Below, piece by piece: positions 48,740 through 62,200 of a stretch of 64,000 nucleotides of DNA. Position 1 is the first letter of the stretch, and every line of letters starts with the position of its first letter. A program made the translations under genes and the position numbers. The notes under the pieces are model-generated. The model had not been told where the DNA came from, made no database searches, and was given only the letters and a program-made list of their open reading frames with translations. The stretch covers positions 3,038,001-3,102,000 of the forward strand of contig CM031562.1 of assembly GCA_018466975.1 (NCBI GenBank), read 5' to 3'. This stretch comes from Sparassis latifolia. Lineage: Eukaryota; Basidiomycota; Agaricomycetes; Polyporales; Sparassidaceae.

Positions 48740-50100
48740 CAAATGTGCTGGATGCCTGTGACTACCTCATCTATCTGAGATGTACCGTGATTGACAAAGG
48801 CTTTCAGCCACTGGACAGAATCATCATGACACCATGCAGCAGACGAGAAATAGTGACTTACAGAATTGAGCTCATTTAGGTACCGGGTATTGTCGCTCTC
48901 TTGTTCACTCTGCATGGACCATCGAGGTCGGGCATCTTTCAGCAACATCAGAATCTCCTGGATCTTTTTGAAGCTAGTAAATTAGGCGAATTTCATTGAA
49001 AAGAACAACAGGCAACCTACCCCCTCACTCTGCAGTTTGTCACTGTCTCCAGTATTTTCGTAAAAACCATAACGATCATTCTGCAGACCTTGACATAAAG
49101 ATGCCAAGCCATCTTAGATACCTTTGCATGCAATTCAGACAAGTCAACATGTGTGGGCCTCCGTCGAGCATGACCAATCGACCGATGTTCTTCAGCTCGC
49201 TGAACTCAGCGACATCTCGCCCGGCCCAATTTTCTTCAATCTCCTGTGCCCTCATTGATGACGCACTTCACAGCTCAGTGCACATCTGGTCTAACTTGTT
49301 CATGGCATTAGAAAAATTGACTGAGACAGTCAGAGCACCACATCCCTCCTGTGCAGTAGCATGCTGATGTAGCTCTTCCAGTATGGTGCTAACTTTGGTG
49401 TGCACATCTCCTAGATTCATCGCTGACACCTCTGACTGCCCTTCCAAAGACTTGACAGATTGGTTGACGCCTCTAAGAGCTTCTTGGTTTCACCATTAGC
49501 AGCAACTCTATGGGGTAAATCTCGGTCATAGTGAGGCTCTGACCCATGCTCTCGGCCACGATCCAAATGCACTGACTCGGCCTCTGTGGATCCCGTGGCA
49601 GCTTCATGAGATGGCTGCTGTCGTAGAGCACCAAACAGAAATGGTGGTCTAGCCTCGTGAACATCTTCAGATGAGTACTGCGAAGCCAGTGAGAACAAGG
49701 TGACCCTCGAGTGGATTCCATAAACTATCCCGCCTCACTTGCTGCCATGGGGCTTTCGAGCTCTATATGTGCTCTGAGCGTGTCAACTTCCGAAGGGACT
49801 GAAGTGAGGGGGCCAGAATACATTGACAGCAGCAACACAGGGCTGGAGGTGTTATATGATGCAACGATGGACTCTTCAACACCCAAAGCAGAAGCTGCAC
49901 TGCTCAGCCTCTGCACCAATTTGCTGGTGCAGCAAATGCAGTATGTGCTCGGACCACGAGTATGTACAGGTGTGGCCAACAGATGTGAGCCAGTAGATGC
50001 AAGAGTACGATTTGCACCTGAGGAAGTATCAGCCTGCATCTGCTCAAGTTGGGCAAGATGCCGCTTAACCAGAGAGAGCTGGCTGAGAGTGCACACAGAC
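48740..50100 (-). pseudogene. Decayed lineage-specific gene, helical
   Basis: Minus-strand frames with gene-like text: VKRHLAQLEQMQADTSSGAN (from ~50096), SVDTLRAH-type linkers, then GDVHTKVSTILEELHQHAT, LTVSVNFSNAMNKLDQMCTE and RAQEIEENWAGRDVAEFSEL (49400-49170), KNIGRLVMLDGGPHM, and ARPRWSMQSEQESDNTRYL (~48930). A TGA falls after MCTEL and the frame shifts several times. No domain is recognised; the text is mostly helical. Confidence 0.5.
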
Positions 50101-51230
50101 GGGCTCTGTGAGCAAGACGGAGTGTAGGGGTGCGACGTGAGAGGAGAGAGGAGAGAGTGCAGTTGGTGTCACTGGTGGCACAGGGAGGGGGAAGAGGGAA
50201 GTGCGGATAGATGATGGCGACTTCGATGGATTATGCAGAGTAGCAGACTGGGGACATCGGAGGCAGATTGGTAGAAGGAGGAAGCTCTGGGAGGTCGCGC
50301 TCCTTGTTTATGGGAGGCAATCAGCTTGTATTGCTAAGCGCAAGGGTGTCGAGCTTGGGGAGAAGGCTGCGGTCTCCGGGATGAGAAATAACAGGAACAT
50401 GCTTATATGTACGAGTGCCTGCACTCAGTGTAGCATCTAGCAAGGGGGAAACGAGGCTGGAAATATCTGTCTTTCATTCCTGTGTCTGAAGAATTGCATC
50501 CCTAGTAGAACGTCAATTCGCTATCCAACAATCAAGTCTGAAGGCGAAAATCTGCTCATCAGATAGTGCTGACCAAGGTCGCATGCTCCACAACTGAATG
50601 CGAAGCAAAATTCTCCCTCGGTGTTCTCTTGAAGAGCAGCTCAAAGACCTTCACAGCTACATCTGGACTCCCAGGTAGTATGGCCCCCTCTTCCAGTGTG
50701 AGGTTGTCCAACGAGAGCAAGCATACATCAGTACAACACGTAAAAGAGACGATGTAGGTTGACAGGTTGCCCTGCATGGTATGCCAGGTGATGAGGACAT
50801 GGGCAGATTGCAGGTGCACATTGCAGTTCATCCACACAGGGTGCATAGTAGGCGAGGAAGACCGAGAGAGGTAGAGGAGTGGCCCAGAGAGCTTGGAGCT
50901 CAGAGAGATGGGAGTAATGCAAATACCTTCTCGTCTCTGCTGCAGGGAACTAAGAGTTTCACAGGTTGCTCCGCAAGACACATCAACCGATTTGTGTAGT
51001 ACTTGTGATGCAGAAGACCCAACACTGCTCAGGACCATCGGAAGGTCTGCAACACAGCTCTGCATGAGAAGTTCCCTGGTAATTCCAGAAGATCTGTCCT
51101 TCCTCCCGAAGACCGATAAGAGATTGCGAAGGGATTGTCAGATGGGCGAGCAACTCTTGTCTTTCTTGTCCGGCTTCAGGCTAGATCCTGAGCCATCCTG
51201 AGTATTGATTGTTGAAGGGACACATAGCAC
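50101..51230 (-). pseudogene. Coding-like relic, unidentified
   Basis: The minus frame 51065-50559 ends with plausible protein (NLTLEEGAILPGSP, VKVFELLFKRTPRENF). Intron-like donors on this strand are weak. The 50101-50450 stretch holds purine-rich sequence and nothing I can name. Confidence 0.35.
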
Positions 51231-51360
51231 GCTGAGGTGGGAATCACATCCACGAAGCGGTCTCACATTTCGGAGATACTACAGGGTGCAACATGACTGA
51301 CCCTAGTCCGACACCAATTGGAAGCTGGTTATCGGAGGAGGGAATGCTATGAGCCCAAAC
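51230..51360 (-). repeat. Inverted copy of the gene C upstream block
   Basis: Reverse complement of about 13715-13880, with the same order of landmarks (CATTTCGGAGATACTACAGG, CCAATTGGAAGCTGGTTAT). This links the two gene-relic clusters at the two ends of the window. Confidence 0.7.
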
Positions 51361-51590
51361 GCTACCTCTAACTCCTTGACTACGATCCACAACCGTCTCA
51401 AAGTACCATCTGCCAACTTGCGTCTACTGGTGATTCCGCGCATGACATCATACAGTTCGCGGGCCGCATTGCACAATGTCTCAACCCGAAGGTGCAAGGT
51501 TCCTGACGGTAATAAAAAGCTGAGGAATGCGATTCCAGGAAAATAGGGACAGGAAGAACGCACACCAATGTCAGGGAGACTGTCTGGTGG
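51361..51590 (-). pseudogene. Coding-like fragment
   Basis: The minus frame 51563-51303 reads VETLCNAARELYDVMRGITS and GTLRRLWIVVKELEVAFGLI, a plausible helical exon. No family is recognised. Confidence 0.35.
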
Positions 51591-51639
51591 GTGCCCTAAA
51601 CCAAAGTCCTCGCGGACAGCAGGGTCAGGTTATGAGGCC

Positions 51640-52150
51640 CCCTAGGCCGGCCGTAGGGTCGCTGAGGGCGGGCAACCCCAGGTACCCTAGGATGACCGGG
51701 TTCACTGAGCCGAGGGCTAGGGTACATGTCCGCTTTAGGAAGGACAGGCCATTGCCGAACCCTATGGACAGTGCCGTAGGGCATGTGCGCCATCATTAGC
51801 GCTGGTGAGGGCCTCTGACCTGCGTGGTCCGTCGTGAAGGAACGGCCATGCACGGAGAGGCTCCACTGGCTGCATCCGGAGGCCAGGTGGCACAGGAGGT
51901 AAACCACGCTGGGCACGAGTGGCCGCACCTGGATTCGGCCGCACTCGACCTTTCTGGTGCATGAACTGCCAGTACTGAGTGGAACCTGAGCCAAGGCTAG
52001 GGGTACATGTCTGCTTTGGGAAGGAGGCTGTTGCCGAACACTACGAAAGGTGCTGTTGGCACGTGTACCATCACTAGTGCTGGTGAGTCGCCACTGTCCT
52101 GCACGGCCGTCGTGGACGGCCATGCATGGTGGTGGTGGTGTATTACCGAC
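51640..52150. repeat. ~300-bp spaced GC-rich duplication
   Basis: Two diverged copies (about 51705-51860 and 51985-52140) share GAGCC(G/A)AGG, GTACATGTC(C/T)GCTTT, GCTGGTGAG and CGTCGTG(A/G)A...ACGGCCATGCA. No gene is supported, although open frames exist on both strands. Confidence 0.7.
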
Positions 52151-52299
52151 ATGGGTCCCAGTTAGGAATGCTAGGCTGCCACTGTAGTAAGCATATGATA
52201 AACTAGACCTGTAGTAATGTACTACGCAATCATGATATGTATTATTACAGCGACACATCCATAACCAATGCCACTTCAAAAGCCTCATACTCCTCAACC

Positions 52300-53110
52300 A
52301 TAGCTCGCAGCCAAAAGAGGCTCAGATGGCTGCATAGGCCAGGTGGCACAGTCAGCAAAGCACAGCGGCTGTGAGTGGCCGTCCCGGACGGCCACCTGCT
52401 GCAGTGGCCACCAGAGAGACAGACCACAAGTGGCAGTCCAGGAAGGCCATGCATGGCTTGCACAAAAAATGGCCTTCCTCGACGGCCACCTGTGGTACTG
52501 ACCATGAGTGGCCGTCGCGGACGGCCATCTGCTGTAGTGGCCATGAGAGTGACAAACCACAAGTGGCAGTCCAGGCAGGCCATGTACAGCTTGTACAAGA
52601 AATGGCCTTCCCGGACGGCCACCTGCTGTAGTGGCCACCAGAGGGACAAACCACAAGTGGCAGTCCACGAAGGCCATGCATAGCTTGCACAAAAAATGGC
52701 CTTCCTCGACGGCCACCTGTGGTACTGACCATGAGTGGCCGTCGCGGACGGCCATCTGCTGTAGTGGCCATGAGAGTGACAAACCACAAGTGGCAGTCCA
52801 GGCAGGCCATGTACAGCTTGTACAAGAAATGGCCTTCCTGGACGGCCACCTGCTGTAGTGGCCACCAGAGGGACAAACCACAAGTGGCAGTCCAGGAAGG
52901 CCACGAACAGCTTGCACAAGAAATGGCCGTCCCGGACGGCCACCTGTGGTACTGACTATAGGTGGTCATCTTGGATGGCCATCTGCTTCAATGGCCTTCA
53001 CAGGGATGAACAATAAGTGGTAGTACTGGAAGGCCATACATGACATACCTAATAAACGCTCATCTCAGACTGCCACTAAGGGTACCAACAAACTTACACG
53101 GCCGTCCTGG
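52300..53110. repeat. GGCC-rich higher-order tandem repeat (~230 bp)
   Basis: Subunits of ~95 and ~135 bases alternate, giving a ~230-base period (for example 52561 and 52790). Each unit contains near-palindromes of the type GGCCGTCCCGGACGGCC. Both strands remain open over hundreds of bases (for example minus 52245-52943), which is a composition effect and not evidence for proteins. Confidence 0.9.
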
Positions 53111-53139
53111 ACGGCCACCTGCAGTGAGAAGCCCTGTGT

Positions 53140-56076
53140 GGCTGTGTCGTAGCCCACCTACGAAGTGTTGTAGGCGACATACCAACAATTGTAGATGGCA
53201 TACGAATATGTCTATAGACCGCATACAGAGTGTCGTAGCCTACATACTGAACGTTCAGTAGACCACATACGGACATTTGTAGTCCACATACGAATATTTA
53301 TAAGTTTACATACAAATATTTCTAAGCGGCATACAAAAATACTTCTAAGCTTACAGACCGCTATAGACCGCATACCAACGCTTACAGAGTACTATACACC
53401 GTGATACGAGCGTCGTAGTCGCATACTGAACGCTTATAGACCACATACCGACATTCGTAGACCACGTACAAACGTCGTAGATGGCGTACAAATATTTCTA
53501 AGCGCATACAAATATTTCTAAGTGGCATACAAAAATACCTCCAAGCGACATACCGACGCTTACCACAGGCAGCATACAGAGTACGATAAACGACGTCACG
53601 AGCATAGTAGACCACATACAGAGTGTCGAATGTTTACATACGGACATTTCTAAGCGGCATACAAATACTTTTAAGCGGCAAACGAACGTTTCTAAGCGAC
53701 ATACCCATATTTACGAGCGACGTACAAATACTTCTAAGTGACATACTAGACGACGTTATTTCAAGTATCCGTTAGAGGTTTAGATTAGAGTCACACCACG
53801 TTAGAGGTATTAGTGTTTCGGTTATAGCTTCGGTTACAGTCAGAATTAGGTGAGGATTAGAATCAGGTTTAGTGTTTCGTTTAGTGGTTCGGTGAGGAAC
53901 GTTATCTTTTCGTGTAGATCTATTATGTCACGCATTTATCACGCATTTATAAAAAATCGACCGTCATATTTAGTAGACCGCATACAGAGTACCATAGACC
54001 ACTATAGACCGCATACAGAATGCTACGGACCGCGTACAGAGACGCTATAATCGCATACGAGTGCTACAGACCACTATAGACCGCATACAGAGTGTCGTAG
54101 CCCACATCTACGTTAACGCTCAGTAGACCACATACGGACATTTGTAGTCCACATACGAATATTTATAAGCGACATACAAATATTTCTAAGCGGCATACAA
54201 AAAATACTTCTAAGCGACAGACCGCTATAGACCGCATACCAACGTTTACAGAGTACTATACACCGCATACGGAGCGTCGTAGCCCGCATACGAACGCTTA
54301 TAGACCACATACCGACATTCGTAGACCACGTACAAACGTTCGTAGATGGCGTACAAATATTTCTAAGCGGCATACAAATATTTCTAAGTGGCATACAAAA
54401 AATACCTCCAAGCGACATACCGACGCTTACCACAGGCAGCATACAGAGTACGATAAACGACGTACGGAGCATAGTAGACCACATACAGAGTGTCGTAAGC
54501 GACATACGGACATTTCTAAGCGGCATACAAATACTTTTAAGCGGCAAACGAACGTTTCTAAGCGACATACCCATATTTACGAGCGACGTACAAATACTTC
54601 TAAGTGACATACTAGACGACGTTATTTCAAGTATCCGTTAGAGGTTTAGATTAGAGTCACACCACGTTAGAGGTATTAGTGTTTCGTTATAGCTTGGTTA
54701 CAGTCAGAATTAGGTGAGGATTAGAATCAGGTTTAGTGTTTCGTTTAGTGGTTCGGTGAGGAACGTTATCTTTTCGTGTAGATCTATTATGTCACGCATT
54801 TATCACGCATTTATAAAAAATCGACCGTCATATTTAGTAGACCGCATACAGAGTACCATAGACCACTATAGACCGCATACAGAATGCTACGGACCGCGTA
54901 CAGAACGCTATGGACCGCATACGGAGTGCTACAGACCACTATAGACCGCATACAGAGTGTCGTAGCCCACATACGAACGTTCGTAGACCACATACGGACA
55001 TTTGTAGTCCACATACGAATATTTATAAGCGACATACAAATATTTCTAAGCGGCATACAAAAAATACTTCTAAGCGACAGACCGCTATAGACCGCATACC
55101 AACGTTTACAGAGTACTATACACCGCATACGGAGCGTCGTAGCCCGCATACGAACGCTTATAGACCACATACCGACATTCGTAGACCACGTACAAACGTT
55201 CGTAGATGGCGTACAAATATTTCTAAGCGGCATACAAATATTTCTAAGTGGCATACAAAAAATACCTCCAAGCGACATACCGACGCTTACCACAGGCAGC
55301 ATACAGAGTACGATAAACGACGTACGGAGCATAGTAGACCACATACAGAGTGTCGTAAGCGACATACGGACATTTCTAAGCGGCATACAAATACTTTTAA
55401 GCGGCAAACGAACGTTTCTAAGCGACATACCCATATTTACGAGCGACGTACAAATACTTCTAAGTGACATACTAGACGACGTTATTTCAAGTATCCGTTA
55501 GAGGTTTAGATTAGAGTCACACCACGTTAGAGGTATTAGTGTTTCGGTTATAGCTTCGGTTACAGTCAGAATTAGGTGAGGATTAGAATCAGGTTTAGTG
55601 TTTCGTTTAGTGGTTCGGTGAGGAACGTTATCTTTTCGTGTAGATCTATTATGTCACGCATTTATCACGCATTTATAAAAAATCGACCGTCATATTTAGT
55701 AGACCGCATACAGAGTACCATAGACCACTATAGACCGCATACAGAATGCTACGTACAGACGCTATGGATCGTACAGAGTGCTACGACCACTATAGACCGC
55801 ATACAGAGTGTCGTAGCCCACATACTGACGTTAAGTAGACCACTACGGACATTTGTAGTCCACACGAATATTTATAGCGACATACAAATATTTCTAAGCG
55901 CATACAAAAATACTTCTAGCGACAGACCGCTATCGTACCAACGCTTACAGAGCCCACATAGCGTCGTAACGCATACTCGTAGACCACATACCGATATTCG
56001 TAGACCACGACAAACGTTTGTAGTACAAATATTTCACATACGAATATTTATAAGTTTACAGGCACATACAAATATT
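53140..56076 (+). repeat. Subtelomeric higher-order satellite, left contig (~3 units)
   Basis: Units of ~863 bases (marker AAATCGACCGTCAT near 53954, 54817 and 55679). Each holds about 30 monomers of ~21 bases (GTAGACCACATACGGACATTT type) and a degenerate TTAGG-like block. Because 21 is a multiple of three, heptad-like pseudo-peptides (VDHIRTF, VVHIRIF) appear; these are not genes. The last ~300 bases before the gap are ragged, suggesting poor assembly. Confidence 0.95.
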
Positions 56077-56176
56077 NNNNNNNNNNNNNNNNNNNNNNNN
56101 NNNNNNNNNNNNNNNNNNNNNNNNNNNNNNNNNNNNNNNNNNNNNNNNNNNNNNNNNNNNNNNNNNNNNNNNNNNN
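56077..56176. other. Assembly gap (100 N)
   Basis: Exactly 100 N, the usual placeholder for an unsized scaffold gap. The satellite changes orientation across it. Confidence 0.99.
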
Positions 56177-56291
56177 CTAACCTAACCTAACCTAACCTAA
56201 CCTAACCTAACCTAACCCAACCTAACCTAACCTAACCTAACCTAACCTAACCTAACCTAACCTAACCTAACCTAACCTAATCCTAACCTAA
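56177..56291. repeat. (CCTAA)n telomere-like tract
   Basis: About 21 tandem pentamers CCTAA (TTAGG on the other strand), with one CCCAA variant, start at the gap edge and pass into TCCTAACCTAATTCTGACTG of the satellite. The C-rich strand at the 5' end is the orientation of a left chromosome end. The unit is five bases, not the six-base TTAGGG usual in fungi. Confidence 0.85.
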
Positions 56292-59200
56292 TTCTGACTG
56301 TAACAAGCTATAACCGAAACACTAATACCTCTAACGTGGTGTGACTCTAATCTAAACCTCTAACGGATACTTGAAATAACGCCGCCTAGTATGTCGCTTA
56401 GAAGTATTTGTACGCCGTCAGAATATGGGTATGTCGCTAGAAACGCTCGCTTGCCGCTTAAAAGTATTTGTATGCCGCTTAGAAATGTCCGTATGTCGCC
56501 ATTTACACTCTGTATGTGGTCTACTATGCCCGCACGCCGCTTATCGTGACTCTGTATGCTGCCTGTAGTAAGCGCCGTATGTCGCTGGAGGTATTTTTTG
56601 TATGCCACTTAGAAATATTTGTATGCCGCTTAGAAATATTTGTATGCCATCTACGAACGCTTGTACGTGGTCTACGAATGTCGGTATGTGGTCTATAAGC
56701 CGTCAGATGCGGCTACGACGCCCGTATGCGTGTATAGTACTCTGTATGCGTGTATAGTACTCTGTAAACGCTGGTATGCGGCCTATAGCGGTCTGTCGCT
56801 TAGAAGTATTTTTTGTATGCCGCTTAGAAATATTTGTATGTCGCTTAGAAATATTCGTGATGTGGACTACAAATGTCCGTGTATGTGGTCTACTTAACGT
56901 CAGATGTGGGCTACGACACTCTGTATGCGGTCTATAGTGGTCTGTAGCACTCAGATGCGGTCCATAGCATTCTGTACGCCGTCCGTAGCATTCTGTATGC
57001 GGCCTATAGTGGTCTATGGTACTCTGTATGCGGTCTACTAAATATGACGGTCGATTTTTATAAATGCGTGATAAATGTGTGACATAATAGATCTACACGA
57101 AAAGATAACGCTCTCACCGAACCACTAAACTAAACACTAAACCTGATTCTAATCCTCACCTAATTCTGACTGTAACCGAAGCTATAACCAAACACTAATA
57201 CCTCTAACGTGGTGTGACTCTAATCTAAACCTCTAACGGATACTTGAAATAACGCCGCCTAGTATGTCGCTAGAAGTATTTGTACGCCGTCAGAATATGG
57301 GTATGTCGCTAGAAACGCTCGCTTGCCGCTTAAAAGTATTTGTATGCCGCTAGAAATGTCCGTATGTCGCCATTTACACTCTGTATGTGGTCTACTATGC
57401 CCGTGACGCCGCTTATCGCACTCGTATGCTGCCTGTAGTAAGCGCCGTATGTCGCTGGAGGTATTTTTGTATGCCGCTTAGAAATATTTGTATGCCGCTT
57501 AGAAATATTTGTATGCCATCTACGAACGCTTGTACGCGGGTCTACGAATGTCGGTATGTGGTCTATAAGCGTCAGATGCGGCTACGACGCCCGTATGCGT
57601 GTATAGTACTCTGTATGCGTGTATAGTACTCTGTAAACGCTGGTATGCGGCCTATAGCGGTCTGTCGCTAGAAGTATTTTTGTATGCCGCTTAGAAATAT
57701 TTGTATGTCGCTTAGAAATATTCGTATGTGGACTACAAATGTCCGTGATGTGGTCTACTTAACGTCAGATGTGGCTACGACACTCTGTATGCGGTCTATA
57801 GTGGTCTGTAGCACTGTGATGCGTCCATAGCATTCTGTACGCGTCCGTAGCATTCTGTATGCGGCCTATAGTGGTCTATGGTACTCTGTATGCGGTCTAC
57901 TAAATATGACGGTCGATTTTTTATAAATGCGTGATAAATGTGTGACATAATAGATCTACACGAAAAGATAACGCTCTCACCGAACCACTAAACTAAACAC
58001 TAAACCTGATTCTAATCCTCACCTAATTCTGACTGTAACCAAGCTATAACCAAACACTAATACCTCTAACGTGGTGTGACTCTAATCTAAACCTCTAACG
58101 GATACTTGAAATAACGCCGCCTAGTATGTCGCTTAGAAGTATTTGTACGCCGTCAGAATATGGGTATGTCGCTTAGAAACGCTCGCTTGCCGCTTAAAAG
58201 TATTTGTATGCCGCTTAGAAATGTCCGTATGTCGCCATTTACACTCTGTATGTGGTCTACTATGCCCGTGACGCCGCTTATCGCACTCTGTATGCTGCCT
58301 GTAGTAAGCGCCGTATGTCGCTGGAGGTATTTTTGTATGCCACTTAGAAATATTTGTATGCCGCTTAGAAATATTTGTATGCCATCTACGAACGCTTGTA
58401 CGTGGTCTACGAATGTCGGTATGTGGTCTATAAGCGTCAGATGCGGCTACGACGCCCGTGATGCGTGTATAGTACTCTGTATGCGTGTATAGTACTCTGT
58501 AAACGCTGGTATGCGGCCTATAGCGGTCTGTCGCTTAGAAGTATTTTTGTATGCCGCTTAGAAATATTTGTATGTCGCTAGAAATATTCGTGATGTGGAC
58601 TACAAATGTCCGTGATGTGGTCTACTTAACGTCAGATGTGGGCTACGACACTCTGTATGCGGTCTATAGTGGTCTGTAGCACTGTGATGCGGTCCATAGC
58701 ATTCTGTACGCGGTCCGTAGCATTCTGTATGCGGCCTATAGTGGTCTATGGTACTCTGTATGCGGTCTACTAAATATGACGGTCGATTTTTTATAAATGC
58801 GTGATAAATGTGTGACATAATAGATCTACACTAAAAGATAACGCTCTCACCGAACCACTAAACTAAACACTAAACCTGATTCTAATCCTCACCTAATTCT
58901 GACTGTAACCAAGCTATAACCAAACACTAATACCTCTAACGTGGTGTGACTCTAATCTAAACCTCTAACGGATACTTGAAATAACGCCGCCTAGTATGTC
59001 GCTTAGAAGTATTTGTACGCCGTCAGAATATGGGTATGTCGCTAGAAACGCTCGCTTGCCGCTTAAAAGTATTTGTATGCCGCTTAGAAATGTCCGTATG
59101 TCGCCATTTACACTCTGTATGTGGTCTACTATGCCCGCACGCCGCTTATCGCACTCTGTATGCTGCCTGTAGTAAGCGCGGTATGTCGCTGGAGGTATTT

Positions 59201-62200
59201 TTGTATGCCGCTTAGAAATATTTGTATGCCGCTTAGAAATATTTGTATGCCATCTACGAACGCTTGTACGTGGTCTACGAATGTCGGTATGTGGTCTATA
59301 AGCGTCAGATGCGGCTACGACGCCCGTATGCGTGTATAGTACTCTGTATGCGTGTATAGTACTCTGTAAACGCTGGTATGCGGTCTATAGCGGTCTGTCG
59401 CTAGAAGTATTTTTTGTATGCCGCTTAGAAATATTTGTATGTCGCTAGAAATATTCGTGATGTGGACTACAAATGTCCGTATGTGGTCTACTTAACGTCA
59501 GATGTGGGCTACGACACTCTGTATGCGGTCTATAGTGGTCTGTAGCACTGTGATGCGTCCATAGCATTCTGTACGCGTCCGTAGCATTCTGTATGCGCGT
59601 CTATAGTGGTCTATGGTACTCTGTATGCGGTCTACTAAATATGACGGTCGATTTTTATAAATGCGTGATAAATGTGTGACATAATAGATCTACACTAAAA
59701 GATAACGCTCTCACCGAACCACTAAACTAAACACTAAACCTGATTCTAATCCTCACCTAATTCTGACTGTAACCAAGCTATAACCAAACACTAATACCTC
59801 TAACGTGGTGTGACTCTAATCTAAACCTCTAACGGATACTTGAAATAACGCCGCCTAGTATGTCGCTTAGAAGTATTTGTACGCCGTCAGAATATGGGTA
59901 TGTCGCTAGAAACGCTCGCTTGCCGCTTAAAAGTATTTGTATGCCGCTAGAAATGTCCGTATGTCGCCATTTACACTCTGTATGTGGTCTACTATGCCCG
60001 TGACGCCGCTTATCGTGACTCTGTATGCTGCCTGTAGTAAGCGCCGTATGTCGCTGGAGGTATTTTTGTATGCCGCTTAGAAATATTTGTATGCCGCTTA
60101 GAAATATTTGTATGCCATCTACGAACGCTTGTACGCGGGTCTACGAATGTCGGTATGTGGTCTATAAGCGTCAGATGCGGCTACGACGCCCGTGATGCGT
60201 GTATAGTACTCTGTATGCGTGTATAGTACTCTGTAAACGCTGGTATGCGGCCTATAGCGGTCTGTCGCTAGAAGTATTTTTTGTATGCCGCTTAGAAATA
60301 TTTGTATGTCGCTAGAAATATTCGTATGTGGACTACAAATGTCCGTATGTGGTCTACTTAACGTCAGATGTGGGCTACGACACTCTGTATGCGGTCTATA
60401 GTGGTCTGTAGCACTCCGTATGCGGTCCATAGCATTCTGTACGCGGTCCGTAGCATTCTGTATGCGGTCTATAGTGGTCTATGGTACTCTGTATGCGGTC
60501 TACTAAATATGACGGTCGATTTTTTATAAATGCGTGATAAATGTGTGACATAATAGATCTACACGAAAAGATAACGTTCCTCACCGAACCACTAAACGAA
60601 ACACTAAACCTGATTCTAATCCTCACCTAATTCTGACTGTAACCGGCTATAACCAAACACTAATACCTCTAACGTGGTGTGACTCTAATCTAAACCTCTA
60701 ACGGATACTTGAAATAACGCCGCCTAGTATGTCGCTTAGAAGTATTTGTACGCCGTCAGAATATGGGTATGTCGCTAGAAACGCTCGCTTGCCGCTTAAA
60801 AGTATTTGTATGCCGCTTAGAAATGTCCGTATGTCGCCATTTACACTCTGTATGTGGTCTACTATGCCCGTGACGCCGCTTATCGCACTCTGTATGCTGC
60901 CTGTAGTAAGCGCCGGTATGTCGCTTGGAGGTATTTTTGTATGCCGCTTAGAAATATTTGTATGCCGCTTAGAAATATTTGTATGCCATCTACGAACGCT
61001 TGTACGTGGTCTACGAATGTCGGTATGTGGTCTATAAGCGTCAGATGCGGCTACGACGCCCGTATGCGTGTATAGTACTCTGTATGCGTGTATAGTACTC
61101 TGTAAACGCTGGTATGCGGCCTATAGCGGTCTGTCGCTAGAAGTATTTTTTGTATGCCGCTTAGAAATATTTGTATGTCGCTTAGAAATATTCGTATGTG
61201 GACTACAAATGTCCGTATGTGGTCTACTTAACGTCAGATGTGGGCTACTTACACTCTGTATGCGGTCTATAGTGGTCTGTAGCACTCAGATGCGGTCCAT
61301 AGCATTCTGTACGCGGTCCGTAGCATTCTGTATGCGGCCTATAGTGGTCTATGGTACTCTGTATGCGGTCTACTAAATATGACGGTCGATTTTTTATAAA
61401 TGCGTGATAAATGTGTGACATAATAGATCTACACGAAAAGATAACGCTCTCACCGAACCACTAAACTAAACACTAAACCTGATTCTAATCCTCACCTAAT
61501 TCTGACTGTAACCAAGCTATAACCAAACACTAATACCTCTAACGTGGTGTGACTCTAATCTAAACCTCTAACGGATACTTGAAATAACGCCGCCTAGTAT
61601 GTCGCTTAGAAGTATTTGTACGCCGTCAGAATATGGGTATGTCGCTAGAAACGCTCGCTTGCCGCTTAAAAGTATTTGTATGCCGCTTAGAAATGTCCGT
61701 ATGTCGCCATTTACACTCTGTATGTGGTCTACTATGCCCGTGACGCCGCTTATCGCACTCTGTATGCTGCCTGTAGTAAGCGCCGTATGTCGCTGGAGGT
61801 ATTTTTGTATGCCGCTTAGAAATATTTGTATGCCGCTTAGAAATATTTGTATGCCATCTACGAACGCTTGTACGCGGTCTACGAACGTCGGTATGTGGTC
61901 TATAAGCGTCAGATGCGGCTACGACGCCCGTATGCGTGTATAGTACTCTGTATGCGCGTATAGTACTCTGTAAACGCTGGTATGCGGCCTATAGCGGTCT
62001 GTCGCTAGAAGTATTTTTGTATGCCGCTTAGAAATATTTGTATGTCGCTTAGAAATATTCGTATGTGGACTACAAATGTCCGTATGTGGTCTACTTAACG
62101 TTCAGATGTGGGCTACGACACTCTGTATGCGGTCTATAGTGGTCTGTAGCACTGATGATGCGGTCCATAGCATTCTGTACGCGGTCCGTAGCATTCTGTA

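Noticed and set aside
52245..52969. Long overlapping minus-strand frames of more than 200 codons
   Set aside because: They lie entirely in tandem GGCC repeats, all frames give the same repeated text, and no domain is present.
54113..55470. Frames of 165-219 codons in the subtelomeric satellite
   Set aside because: The 21-base monomer keeps frames open. Both strands are open and the frame boundaries follow unit boundaries.
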